From Prevotellaceae bacterium (GTDB lineage Bacteria > Bacteroidota > Bacteroidia > Bacteroidales > Bacteroidaceae): a stretch of DNA of 15,095 nt. Under the pieces are notes generated by a model, which worked only from the letters and a program-made list of their open reading frames with translations, was not told the origin of the DNA and did no database searches. Positions 1 to 7,779 of this stretch are shown here, in pieces; the first letter of the stretch is position 1; each line of letters begins with the position of its first letter. The stretch is from positions 1 through 15,095 of the forward strand of contig JAISIB010000122.1 of NCBI GenBank assembly GCA_031262265.1. The letters run 5' to 3'. Made by a program: the position numbers and the translations under genes.

Positions 1-115
1 GACAAAGATAGTGCCTTTCCGAGAAACACGCGTGCAATTTTTGAGAAAAAAAGTGCAAATTCTGACATAATGGGGCATTTATGGCGTTTTTTCTCAATTT
101 TCAGTTGAAAGTTTC

Positions 116-123
116 TACCTTTG
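116..123 (+). promoter_or_regulatory. Promoter -7 box of fabI
   Basis: TACCTTTG matches the Bacteroidetes -7 consensus TAnnTTTG and ends 26 bases before the fabI ATG, which gives a short leader. No clear -33 TTTG is visible at the expected spacing, so the call rests on the -7 box and its position. Bases 1-115 show nothing else that I can interpret and no coding end. Confidence 0.7.
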
Positions 124-149
124 CCCCGTAAAACTAAAAGATTTTAGGT

Positions 150-1007
150 ATGAGTTACAATTTACTGAAAGGAAAAAGAGGCATCATCTTTGGTGCTCTG
201 AACGAACAGTCCATTGCATGGAAAGTAGCCGAGCGTGCCGTTGAAGAGGGCGCAACTATTACGCTCTCCAATACGCCGATGGCCATTCGCATGGGCGAGA
301 TCAACACCTTGGGCGAAAAATTACATTGCGAAGTCATTCCGGCTGACGCCACGTCCGTAGAAGATCTCGAAACGGTTTTTCGTCGTTCGATGGAAGTACT
401 CGGTAGCCCGATCGACTTCATTCTTCACTCCATCGGGATGTCTCCCAACGTTCGCAAGAAGCGTACGTATGACGACTTGGATTATGATATGCTTGGGAAA
501 ACGCTGGATATTTCTGCCGTCTCTTTTCATAAAATGATGCAAACCGCTAAGAAATTGAACGCGGTGGCCGAATACGGTTCCATCCTCGCTCTGAGTTACG
601 TCGCCGCACAACGTACTTTTTTCGGATACAACGATATGGCCGACGCCAAAGCTCTGCTCGAATCTGTCGCACGTAGTTTCGGGTATATCTACGGGCGTGA
701 GAAGAACGTGCGCGTAAATACCATTTCGCAATCTCCTACGCCTACTACCGCAGGGTCTGGCGTCAAAGGCATGGACAAATTGATGGATTTCGCCAATAGA
801 ATGTCTCCGCTCGGCAATGCCGACGCCGATTCGTGCGCCGACTACTGCATCATGATGTTCTCGGATTTGACGCGCAAGGTGACGATGCAAAACCTCTACC
901 ACGACGGTGGTTTTTCGAGCGTAGGTATGAGCCTTCGGGCAATGGCTACCTACGAAAAAGGACTAGAAGAATACATGGATACCGATGGTCACATCATCTA
1001 CGGATAA
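150..1007 (+). CDS. fabI: Enoyl-[acyl-carrier-protein] reductase (NADH)
   Basis: FabI catalyses the last, NAD(P)H-dependent step of each fatty-acid elongation cycle in the cytoplasm, reducing trans-2-enoyl-ACP to acyl-ACP. The 285-residue protein is a short-chain dehydrogenase-type Rossmann fold of normal family length. Seen in the sequence: the N-terminal nucleotide-binding stretch with GIIFGALNEQSIAW (residues 11-24), a DAT element near 66-68, the HSIG segment at 93-96, and the FabI catalytic set Tyr150, Tyr160 and Lys167 in a Y-x6-K arrangement. Tyr150/Tyr160/Lys167 sit exactly four residues after E. coli Tyr146/Tyr156/Lys163. The ATG at 150 follows a -7 box at the right distance and starts with the MSYNLL sequence that I recall for Bacteroides FabI. 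The 3' end overlaps the next gene by 23 bases, so the two are probably translationally coupled. The identification is secure. Confidence 0.97.
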   Translation: MSYNLLKGKRGIIFGALNEQSIAWKVAERAVEEGATITLSNTPMAIRMGEINTLGEKLHCEVIPADATSVEDLETVFRRSMEVLGSPIDFILHSIGMSPNVRKKRTYDDLDYDMLGKTLDISAVSFHKMMQTAKKLNAVAEYGSILALSYVAAQRTFFGYNDMADAKALLESVARSFGYIYGREKNVRVNTISQSPTPTTAGSGVKGMDKLMDFANRMSPLGNADADSCADYCIMMFSDLTRKVTMQNLYHDGGFSSVGMSLRAMATYEKGLEEYMDTDGHIIYG

Positions 1008-1734
1008 ACCTCGACCGGCAACGGGCACGCTCTATTTAATACCCGTCACGCTGGGCGACACAACTATTGAGCGGGTATTGCCTCCTTACAACAAAGAGAT
1101 CATCCGCTCCCTTCGTCATTTTATCGTAGAAGACGTGCGCTCGGCCAGACGCTTTCTGAAACAGACCGATCGAGAGATTGAGATTGATTCGCTGACTTTT
1201 TATCTGCTCAACAAGTATACGCATCCGGAGATGCTCGCTGATTATATCGCTCCCCTACTTCGCGGAGAATCGGTAGGCGTAATCAGCGAAGCAGGATGTC
1301 CTGCGATAGCAGATCCGGGAGCCGACATCGTAGCACTCGCACAACGAAGAGGAATAAAAGTTGTACCCCTCGTGGGGCCATCGTCTATTCTGCTGGCACT
1401 AATGGCTTCGGGTTTCAACGGACAGGACTTTGCTTTTAGAGGTTATCTACCGATTGAGGCAGGCGAGCGGGTGAAAGCGTTGAAGCAAGCGGAGCAACGT
1501 ATCTATACGGAAGGACAAACGCAATTGTTTATAGAGACTCCCTATCGCAACGCCAAACTAATGAACGATATCTTACAAAGCTGCCGTCCCCAGACTCGAC
1601 TGTGCTTAGCAGCAGGTCTGACGACGGCAGAAGAATATATAAAGACTCTCGATGTCGGTGAGTGGCGCAGGATGAGTAAGGAGATTCTTCCTGATCTAAC
1701 TAAGATACCTTGTATTTTTCTCTTGTATCAATAA
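985..1734 (+). CDS. RsmI-like SAM-dependent methyltransferase (tetrapyrrole methylase family)
   Basis: This 249-residue cytoplasmic protein belongs to the tetrapyrrole (corrin/porphyrin) methylase fold that includes RsmI, the 16S rRNA C1402 2'-O-methyltransferase. Seen: GTLYLIPVTLGDT near the N-terminus (the RsmI position of TPIGNLxD), then SEAGCPAIADPGAD, which matches the RsmI SDAGxPxISDPG glycine-rich loop, followed by KVVPLVGPSSILLAL and a GYLP element. The N-terminal TPIGNLGD signature is changed to PVTLGDT and the second half diverges. I therefore regard it as the Bacteroidetes paralogue of RsmI and assign no rRNA target or symbol. The ATG at 985 is the only usable start and lies inside the fabI 3' end, making an overlapping operon. 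Its own 3' end overlaps the opposing gene by 35 bases. The fold is confident; the substrate is unknown. Confidence 0.88.
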   Translation: MVTSSTDKPRPATGTLYLIPVTLGDTTIERVLPPYNKEIIRSLRHFIVEDVRSARRFLKQTDREIEIDSLTFYLLNKYTHPEMLADYIAPLLRGESVGVISEAGCPAIADPGADIVALAQRRGIKVVPLVGPSSILLALMASGFNGQDFAFRGYLPIEAGERVKALKQAEQRIYTEGQTQLFIETPYRNAKLMNDILQSCRPQTRLCLAAGLTTAEEYIKTLDVGEWRRMSKEILPDLTKIPCIFLLYQ

Positions 1735-2845
1735 TATCTTTCAATAGGCCGAATTCTTCTTCCAACGTGGTTCCGAAATAGTTCGCTTGCAAGTTTTGCT
1801 CCATTTGCGTAACCGACCACAATTTCCCTTCGACAAAACGTACGTTGCAAAGCATTTCTTCTTCGGGCATATCCAACGTAAACATATAAATTACGCGACT
1901 GGTATCGGAATTCTTCAAAATATGCTTCACTACGAAGCGCGGCTTCATTCCCGAAATCTCGGGAAACTCATGTCCCAGTAAGCGATTGACCGTATCTTCT
2001 ATCTTTTCACCATAGCGAACGAAGCTCTCCAACGGCGTATCCATCTTTCCGGCATCCAACGGGTTGTTTTCGTCACGCTTGCTTACGAATATCATTTGAT
2101 CATAGAGAGGAATGATACGCACGACGGCATTCGTATAAGCATTCTTATAATCTATGGCCTCTACTTCGGGAATTTTTCCTTTTACGTGGCCGTTATCATC
2201 CACCACCGCAATGTAACGAGTATGAGCCATCAGGCGATTGAAATAATTCAAGCCGTATTGATTGAAGAGCATTGCGCAAATAAACACAAGCGGCGGCAAG
2301 ACATGGAAAAGAACGTAACGTCCCGTTTCTTTTACCGGTGCGATGGAAAATACGCCCCACAGTATCAGCACCACATGAATCAGCGCGAACAGCAATAACA
2401 CGCGAATCGCAATAAAGGTAGCTTCCCACGCTTGTATCCACTTGGATATGCTATCGGCCTTGCGATTATGTCGCACCATACGCTCGCGACAAGCGCGAAG
2501 GATACGATCTTTGAATTGATAGCACGTCAACATCGGAACGAGAATGGCTACTTCCAACAAGAACGGACTCCATTCGGGCATTGACACGATTCCGTACAAG
2601 AGCGAAGCCGCATCTGTCACTGCCAACAGACAGCAAAATAGGAGCACGCCCGTACAAACGTTCAATGTAACCGCAGGGATGCGTCCGAAGATAGCCAGTA
2701 ACACAGAAGCCGTCAAGCTAATGGCCGTTCCCGTAATGATTGCCGTATCAATCGTCGTAAATTCGCTCAGCAGCAGGGTAATGACTACCGGAATGAAGCC
2801 GAGTGACATGTTGAATGAATGGGGTAGTTTAATTTTCTGTTCCAT
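1700..2845 (-). CDS. Membrane protein with C-terminal degenerate Nudix domain
   Basis: The 381-residue protein has about six hydrophobic segments in its first half (roughly 12-29, 33-53, 57-77, 93-108, 143-168, 175-197), so it is an inner-membrane protein, followed by a soluble C-terminal domain from about 209. That domain aligns by eye with IPP-isomerase-like Nudix hydrolases: YIAVVDDNGHVKGK (211-224), VVRIIPLYDQMIFVSKR (241-257), then a Nudix-box-like stretch 266-294 (GKMDTP ... RYGEKIED ... RLLGHE). The canonical box is GX5EX7REUXEEXGU. Here the first Gly is Ser274, Glu280 and Arg288 remain, and REUxEE has become RLLGHE, so two of the three box glutamates are missing. Catalysis is therefore doubtful, and ligand sensing or binding is an alternative. 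It stands alone on its strand. I see no convincing -7 box upstream. The function is unknown. Confidence 0.85.
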   Translation of the reverse strand: MEQKIKLPHSFNMSLGFIPVVITLLLSEFTTIDTAIITGTAISLTASVLLAIFGRIPAVTLNVCTGVLLFCCLLAVTDAASLLYGIVSMPEWSPFLLEVAILVPMLTCYQFKDRILRACRERMVRHNRKADSISKWIQAWEATFIAIRVLLLFALIHVVLILWGVFSIAPVKETGRYVLFHVLPPLVFICAMLFNQYGLNYFNRLMAHTRYIAVVDDNGHVKGKIPEVEAIDYKNAYTNAVVRIIPLYDQMIFVSKRDENNPLDAGKMDTPLESFVRYGEKIEDTVNRLLGHEFPEISGMKPRFVVKHILKNSDTSRVIYMFTLDMPEEEMLCNVRFVEGKLWSVTQMEQNLQANYFGTTLEEEFGLLKDIIDTREKYKVS

Positions 2846-3062
2846 AATTACTATTCTCAGTGTTCGTCTGATATTTACTTTCCTTATATAAACGACTAAC
2901 TACGCTATTTTGTTCCGAGCATATTCATTATTTAACAAGAAAAGTACCGACTACACAGGTTTAGCACCCGTAAAAGTCCCCTTTCTTATCGAACCGCACA
3001 AGCTTTTTACCGGTTATTTATGAAAACATCACGTATATGAAGAATATCTGACCGTCTTGTTT

Positions 3063-3125
3063 CAATAAGAAACCCGCTAATTTTATTTTCTTACTGCAAA
3101 AAACACACAAGCGGCTTTCTTATTG
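3063..3125. repeat. 16-bp inverted repeat with 31-base spacer
   Basis: The left arm CAATAAGAAACCCGCT (3063-3078) and the right arm AGCGGCTTTCTTATTG (3110-3125) are reverse complements at 15 of 16 positions. A further direct copy of the right-arm end, TTTCTTACTGCAA (3087-3099), lies in the spacer and matches TTTCTTATTGCAA (3116-3128) at 12 of 13 positions. The right arm covers the -33 region of the downstream promoter. No T-run follows either arm, and both flanking genes point away, so a terminator is unlikely. An operator, cruciform or remnant of a small element is possible. Confidence 0.75.
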
Positions 3126-3138
3126 CAAGCGAAGTTAT

Positions 3139-3146
3139 TAACTTTG
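3139..3146 (+). promoter_or_regulatory. Promoter -7 box of the LTA-synthase-family gene
   Basis: TAACTTTG fits TAnnTTTG. TTTC at 3116-3119 lies 19 bases upstream at the -33 position and matches TTTG in three of four bases. The box ends 45 bases before the ATG at 3192. Because it lies downstream of the TTG at 3123, it rules out that TTG as the start. Confidence 0.7.
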
Positions 3147-3191
3147 CCCGCACAGAACCAATTGTTTTCGCGCGCCATATCAAAAACGAAA

Positions 3192-5033
3192 ATGAAAAAG
3201 ACACTGATAAAATTAGTAGCCACTTACTTCCTATTTTTAGGATTGTTTTTGGTACAGAAACTCTTCTTTTTGGTATTGTACCGTTCGTCATTCCCATCGC
3301 TGACATTTGCGGATACGATAGCTGTGCTATGGAACGGATTACCGCTTGACCGTTCTGCGGCCGGATACCTGACCGCTATACCCGGACTGTTTTTTATGTT
3401 TGCACTCTGGTTACAGCCTTACATCGCGCGCCCTCTCCTGAAAATTTATTTTCTATTGGCTGCCCTATTACTTGCCGTGATATTTGTCACCGACTTGGCA
3501 CTCTACCGATATTGGGGATTCCGTTTAGACTCCACCCCGCTTTTCTATTTTGTCTCATCGCCGAAAGACGCATTGGCCAGCGTGGCTTGGTGGATGTCGG
3601 CACTTGGCGGCTTAACTATCCTTTGTTTATCGGTATTGATATATAAACTGTTCGTATGTACGGTGGTTCGGCGCGAACGAGACGTGCGGCCGCTTCGCAA
3701 TCGGGGTAAAATATCTCTGGTGATGCTGCTGCTGACCGGATTGCTATTTATCCCGATCAGAGGTGGATTCGGCGTATCGACTATGAACATAGGTAAGGCC
3801 TATTATAGCCACGAAATGTTCTTAAATCACGCGGCTGTCAATCCCGCATTTAGCCTCTTGGCATCACTCATGCGCGAGCACGACTTTTCCGCGCAATATC
3901 GTTATATGCCGGACGAGGAAGCGGAAAGATTGTTTGCCTCCATGACCGAAGTATCGGCACCGGACAGCATACAGACGCAACTACTCACCACGCGGCGGCC
4001 TAATATTATATTCGTGATTCTCGAAAGCTTTCTTTCCAAGGCGATGACAACATTGGGCGGGCTACCGAACGTTGCCGTAAACATGGATAGCCTCGCACGC
4101 GACGGCGTACTGTTTTCCCGCTTCTATGCTAATTCTTTCCGCACGGACAGGGGACTCGTATCCATACTTAGCGGCTATCCCGCACAGCCTACTACCAGTA
4201 TTATGAAGTATCCGCGTAAATCGCAAAGCCTGCCTGCCATCCCGCGCACCCTACGTGATGCAGGATACACGGTAGACTATTATTATGGCGGCGATGCTGA
4301 TTTCACCAACATGCGTTCGTACTTATTGGCGGCGGGCGTGGAAAATATTGTTTCCGAGGTGGATTTTCCTTATGCGGAGCGGTTAAGTAAATGGGGAGCA
4401 CACGACCATGTCGTATTCAATCGCGTCTTACGAGATTTAACGGATCAAACGGCCGACACACCGTTCTTGAAGATTATACAAACGTCCAGTAGCCACGAAC
4501 CTTTTGAAGTTCCGTTTCATCGCCTTGAAGATCCGTTCCTCAACTCGATTGCTTATACGGACAGCTGCTTGGGTGTTTTCGTATCACAATTGAAAGCTGC
4601 CGGACAATGGGAGAATACGCTGCTCGTACTCACTCCCGATCATGCCGGACGCTTTCCGTCTACGCAAGCCGACCTTTCATTTGCTCGTTATGAGATTCCG
4701 CTCATATTTACCGGCGGTGCGGTGGCCGGTTCCGACACACTAATCAATACCATCGGTTCACAAATCGATATTGCAGCAACGCTTCTTGCTCAATTGGGAC
4801 TACCATACGATGATTTCCGATTCAGTAAGAATATGCTCAACCCCACTTCGCCGCATTTTGCCTATTTCACGTTTCCAAATGCTTTCGGGTACTTAACAGA
4901 AGCCGGTAGCGTAATCTACGATTGCGATGCCGAACGAATCATTGAAACGGAGAACAGTAACAAATCGGATACGCTGCTTGCGCAAGGACAGGCGTATTTA
5001 CAAATACTCTTCGATGATCTGGCAGCCAGATAG
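3192..5033 (+). CDS. LTA synthase family membrane phosphotransferase/sulfatase
   Basis: The 613-residue protein has five N-terminal membrane helices (about 8-29, 57-76, 83-104, 132-154, 174-192) and a large extracytoplasmic sulfatase-fold domain, the layout of LtaS and OpgB-type enzymes. Visible active-site elements: NIIFVILESF with Glu278, Thr318 in SFRTDRG as the expected nucleophile, SSSHEPF with His435, and TPDHAG with Asp483-His484. These fit the LtaS metal/nucleophile set (Glu, Thr, Asp, His). Such enzymes move phosphoglycerol or phosphoethanolamine from phospholipid onto glycans. A Gram-negative host makes no classical lipoteichoic acid, so the acceptor here is unknown. The reading frame opens earlier, at a TTG (3123), but the promoter box lies after that codon. 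The ATG at 3192 (MKKTLIK) gives a normal short cytoplasmic N-terminus. It is monocistronic and convergent with the helicase gene, with a 75-base gap and no clear terminator. Confidence 0.92.
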   Translation: MKKTLIKLVATYFLFLGLFLVQKLFFLVLYRSSFPSLTFADTIAVLWNGLPLDRSAAGYLTAIPGLFFMFALWLQPYIARPLLKIYFLLAALLLAVIFVTDLALYRYWGFRLDSTPLFYFVSSPKDALASVAWWMSALGGLTILCLSVLIYKLFVCTVVRRERDVRPLRNRGKISLVMLLLTGLLFIPIRGGFGVSTMNIGKAYYSHEMFLNHAAVNPAFSLLASLMREHDFSAQYRYMPDEEAERLFASMTEVSAPDSIQTQLLTTRRPNIIFVILESFLSKAMTTLGGLPNVAVNMDSLARDGVLFSRFYANSFRTDRGLVSILSGYPAQPTTSIMKYPRKSQSLPAIPRTLRDAGYTVDYYYGGDADFTNMRSYLLAAGVENIVSEVDFPYAERLSKWGAHDHVVFNRVLRDLTDQTADTPFLKIIQTSSSHEPFEVPFHRLEDPFLNSIAYTDSCLGVFVSQLKAAGQWENTLLVLTPDHAGRFPSTQADLSFARYEIPLIFTGGAVAGSDTLINTIGSQIDIAATLLAQLGLPYDDFRFSKNMLNPTSPHFAYFTFPNAFGYLTEAGSVIYDCDAERIIETENSNKSDTLLAQGQAYLQILFDDLAAR

Positions 5034-5108
5034 TCGTAGATTAAAATAAGGCAGTAAATTCTTGGGGGTTATCAGTCGGAAAAAGATTACCGGACGTGAG
5101 TATTCACA

Positions 5109-6935
5109 TTAGTCCTGCTTAAAGAATTGTTTCCAATCGTCGGTCTTTTTGGGACCTCGTGCCGTCGTATATCCGCGTTCGGCGCGCGACGTTTTCTTGG
5201 GCTTCGGTTTTGAATCTCCCTTCGAGTAGTCTCTACGTCCTTGTTCTTTCACGTTACTTTTGAAGTTGCCCTTCTTACGCGCAGGTTCGTTAGCTTGATC
5301 GGCCACTTCCACAGCCACTTTTCGCCCGTTGAAAGTCGTACCATTCAAGGCTTCGACAACCATACGCGCCTGTCGTTCGGCCACTTCAAAGAAAGAAAAG
5401 CTCTTCATCAAGTCAATACGTCCAATTTCAACACGCTTTGTGGTATAACGATTCAAGAGTTCTATCACTTGCTTCGGATAAAAACCATCCAACTTACCCA
5501 GATTGATAAACAAGCGAGCATATCCGCTCTCAGCGCGACGTGCGCCTTTTTGTACCGCGCCTTTTCCGGCCACTTCTCCTCGTTTGTTGTTGCGTTCACG
5601 CTGGTCGCTCGGCATTTCTATCTCTTCGCGGTCACGATAATATTCTAAGAAACGGTTAAACTCCGACGACACTACGCGCTTTATGAGGTCTTCTTTTTCC
5701 AGCCAATCCAGCTTTCTGTAAATAGACGGCATATATTCTGCGATTTCTTCCTCGTTGACCGACACTTTCTCTATATCATCGATTACTTTGAAAACTTGTT
5801 TTTCGCAGATCTGACGATTGGTAGGCATCTCGCCAAGTACAAATTTCTTCCCGATCATACGCTCTATCTCGCGCATCTTACTCTTCTCGCGAACATTGAT
5901 GATGGCAATGGAAGTTCCCGTTTTGCCGGCACGTCCGGTACGTCCGCTACGGTGCGTATAGCTTTCCGTATCATCCGGTAAACCGTAATTGATGATATGA
6001 GTGAGGTCGTCCACATCCAATCCTCGTGCCGCCACGTCCGTTGCCACCAGCAACTGCAAATGACGGATACGGAATTTCTGCATGACGGCGTCGCGCTGAG
6101 CCTGAGACAGTTCTCCGTGCAAAGAGTCGGCATTGTAACCTTCTTCCATCAGTTTGTCGGCAATTTCTTGCGTCTCCTTTCGGGTACGACAAAAGATGAT
6201 ACCGTAAATTTGCGGGTAATAATCTACGATTCGTTTTAGCGCAGCATATTTATCTTTGGCGTGCACGATATACACCACATGGTTGACATTCGTTGCGCCT
6301 TCATTCTTGCGACCAATCGTAATCTCGCGGGGATTGCGCAGGTAGTTTTTTGCAATACGAGCAATCTCGGGACCCATCGTCGCCGAAAACATGAGCGTAT
6401 TCCGGTCTTCGGGCACATCGGCCAGAATGGCGTTGATACTATCCGTGAATCCCATGTTCAGCATTTCATCGGCTTCGTCCAGTATGACGTTGCGAATGGT
6501 TGCCAGCGACACCACTTTTCGTTCCATCAAGTCGAGTAATCTACCCGGCGTAGCTACAATGATATGCACGCCTTTCTTCAACGAACGAATCTGGCTTTCG
6601 ATGGAAGAACCGCCGTAAACCGGCAATACCTTCAACCCGTCAATGTATTTGGAATAGTCGTTTAGGTCTCCTGCAATTTGCAAACATAGTTCGCGCGTAG
6701 GACATAGCACAAGTGCTTGCGGTGCTCGTTCGCGCACATCAATCTTTTGTAAAATCGGCAGGCCGAACGCGGCGGTTTTCCCAGTTCCCGTTTGTGCCAA
6801 TGCCACTATATCGTTGTTTTCGCCCAGCAAGTACGGAATCACTTCCTCTTGGACAGGCATGGGAGCAGCGTACCCCAGTTCTTCAATCGCTTTACGTATC
6901 TCAGGGGAAACGCCCAGCTCTTCAAAATTCTTCAT
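5109..6935 (-). CDS. deaD: DEAD-box ATP-dependent RNA helicase (DeaD/CsdA type)
   Basis: This 608-residue cytoplasmic helicase unwinds RNA duplexes, typically in ribosome assembly, cold adaptation or mRNA decay. All core motifs are visible in order: Q motif (NFEELG ... PMPVQ, 3-29), motif I AQTGTGKT (47-54), Ia PTREL (79-83), TPGR (129-132), DEAD (153-156), SAT (184-186), IIFCRTR (246-252), ATDVAARGLD (298-307) and HRSGRTGR (328-335). A helical region follows (about 380-440), then a DbpA/RRM-like RNA-binding domain (about 471-546, with FINLGKLDGF) and a basic Lys/Arg-rich tail. That layout and length match E. coli CsdA/DeaD (about 630 residues), which is why I use the symbol; functional equivalence is inferred. 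It starts 19 bases after the stop of the isomerase gene on the same strand, so the two are probably co-transcribed. Confidence 0.95.
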   Translation of the reverse strand: MKNFEELGVSPEIRKAIEELGYAAPMPVQEEVIPYLLGENNDIVALAQTGTGKTAAFGLPILQKIDVRERAPQALVLCPTRELCLQIAGDLNDYSKYIDGLKVLPVYGGSSIESQIRSLKKGVHIIVATPGRLLDLMERKVVSLATIRNVILDEADEMLNMGFTDSINAILADVPEDRNTLMFSATMGPEIARIAKNYLRNPREITIGRKNEGATNVNHVVYIVHAKDKYAALKRIVDYYPQIYGIIFCRTRKETQEIADKLMEEGYNADSLHGELSQAQRDAVMQKFRIRHLQLLVATDVAARGLDVDDLTHIINYGLPDDTESYTHRSGRTGRAGKTGTSIAIINVREKSKMREIERMIGKKFVLGEMPTNRQICEKQVFKVIDDIEKVSVNEEEIAEYMPSIYRKLDWLEKEDLIKRVVSSEFNRFLEYYRDREEIEMPSDQRERNNKRGEVAGKGAVQKGARRAESGYARLFINLGKLDGFYPKQVIELLNRYTTKRVEIGRIDLMKSFSFFEVAERQARMVVEALNGTTFNGRKVAVEVADQANEPARKKGNFKSNVKEQGRRDYSKGDSKPKPKKTSRAERGYTTARGPKKTDDWKQFFKQD

Positions 6936-6954
6936 TTAGTTTTGTCGTTAGTAT

Positions 6955-7572
6955 TTATTGTTCACACATGCGACGTGACATCTCTCCCAGATAACCGCCG
7001 TGGTGCCTTTTTGAGTAATCTTCTACCGTAAATCCGGTACGTTTCATAGTTTCTACCACTAAGATATCGCCAATAACCGTCATGGCAGTGGTAGAAGTTG
7101 TGGGCGTCAGCCCGAGAGCGCACACCTCCGCCGGTTTTCCGGTGGCGATACACACATCCGATTGCTTAGCCAACGGACTATCCGGATTTCCCGTTATCAC
7201 GATAAACGGAAGATTGGGATTCAAATGATGCGCCAATTTCGTCAACTCTACGATTTCACGCGTCTTGCCCGAATTGGAAATCAACAGCAACAGATCGTTT
7301 TTCTGCAAGATGCCCAGATCTCCGTGTTGCGCCTCGCTCGGATGCAAGAATACCGTAGGTGTACCCGTCGAGCAAAAGGTCGTGGCAATGTTCATCGCAA
7401 TCTGTCCGGCTTTCCCCATACCCGATGTCACTAATTTACCGCCTTTGCGGTGTATTTGTTCTATGATTAAGTCAACGGCTCGTTCAAAAGAATCGGTTAC
7501 CGGAATGTTCAGAACAGCTTCCGCTTCCCGTTGAAGAATATCTTTGATGGTGGATAGTATCTCTCCGTGCAT
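6955..7572 (-). CDS. kdsD: SIS-domain arabinose-5-phosphate isomerase, CBS-less (KdsD/KpsF/GutQ family)
   Basis: The family interconverts D-ribulose-5-phosphate and D-arabinose-5-phosphate, the first committed step towards Kdo for the LPS core, in the cytoplasm. The 205-residue protein is a single SIS domain: TSGMGKAG (49-56), HPSEAQHGDLG (77-87), SNSGKT (99-104), then Glu149 in the AEVCALGL segment, TPTTSTT (156-162) and HHGGYLG (190-196). The last replaces the KdsD HPGG element and supplies the conserved His. E. coli KdsD and GutQ have about 320 residues with two CBS domains after the SIS domain; this protein stops straight after the SIS domain with no sign of frameshift. SIS-only homologues are, to my knowledge, normal in Bacteroides. 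The gene is first in a two-gene - strand operon with the helicase. A weak -7-like sequence (GATATTTG, 7625-7618 on the - strand) lies upstream. The specific substrate is inferred from the family. Confidence 0.88.
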   Translation of the reverse strand: MHGEILSTIKDILQREAEAVLNIPVTDSFERAVDLIIEQIHRKGGKLVTSGMGKAGQIAMNIATTFCSTGTPTVFLHPSEAQHGDLGILQKNDLLLLISNSGKTREIVELTKLAHHLNPNLPFIVITGNPDSPLAKQSDVCIATGKPAEVCALGLTPTTSTTAMTVIGDILVVETMKRTGFTVEDYSKRHHGGYLGEMSRRMCEQ

Positions 7573-7695
7573 ATAAAAATAATTGCGTGCATACGCTGCC
7601 TATATACAAACAGCCTGCAAATATCCGCATTTTCTTTCACACTACCAGCAGGTTTCACGAAAAACATCCTTTATTGACATTTGTTGGAGAAAGTC

Positions 7696-7779
7696 AGACC
7701 GTCAAATAGCTTACTTAGTTGCGAAAATAAGATACCGAGATAATCAAATATGCGGGTAAGATAATCAAATAAGAAACCT
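7696..7779. repeat. Four-unit 21-bp phased repeat in a divergent promoter region
   Basis: Four consecutive 21-base units (7696, 7717, 7738, 7759) each begin with AG and carry an AAATA core at the same offset. The core heptamers are TCAAATA, GAAAATA, TCAAATA, TCAAATA at 7702, 7723, 7744 and 7765. Units three and four share an exact 13-mer, AGATAATCAAATA (7738-7750 and 7759-7771). A further AAAAATA lies in phase at 7807, next to the M16 promoter. A 21-bp period is two helical turns, which would put every unit on one face of the DNA. The units lie between the kdsD-like gene and the M16 gene. Confidence 0.6.

Larger units (their letters stand above)
2846..3191. other. Gene-free divergent intergenic region
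   Basis: This 346-base stretch separates the - strand Nudix-like membrane gene from the + strand LTA-synthase-family gene. Bases 2846-3060 are AT-rich and show only short palindromes such as ACCGGT and no ORF above a few codons. The right part holds a large inverted repeat (3063-3125), a direct repeat of one of its arms, and the promoter of the downstream gene. I found no tRNA-like or other structured RNA by eye. Confidence 0.7.

Noticed and set aside
321..902. 193-codon open frame antisense to fabI
   Set aside because: No recognisable domain; it is a by-product of the codon use of fabI, which is certain.
3123..3191. Upstream TTG start for the LTA-synthase-family gene
   Set aside because: The promoter -7 box lies at 3139-3146, inside this extension, and the ATG at 3192 gives a normal N-terminus.
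5034..5108. Possible bidirectional terminator between the convergent LTA-family and helicase genes
   Set aside because: I found no stem of useful length followed by a T-run in these 75 bases.
7696..7779. Possible CRISPR-like array
   Set aside because: Units are only 21 bases with no separate spacers, only two share a 13-mer, and no cas gene is present.
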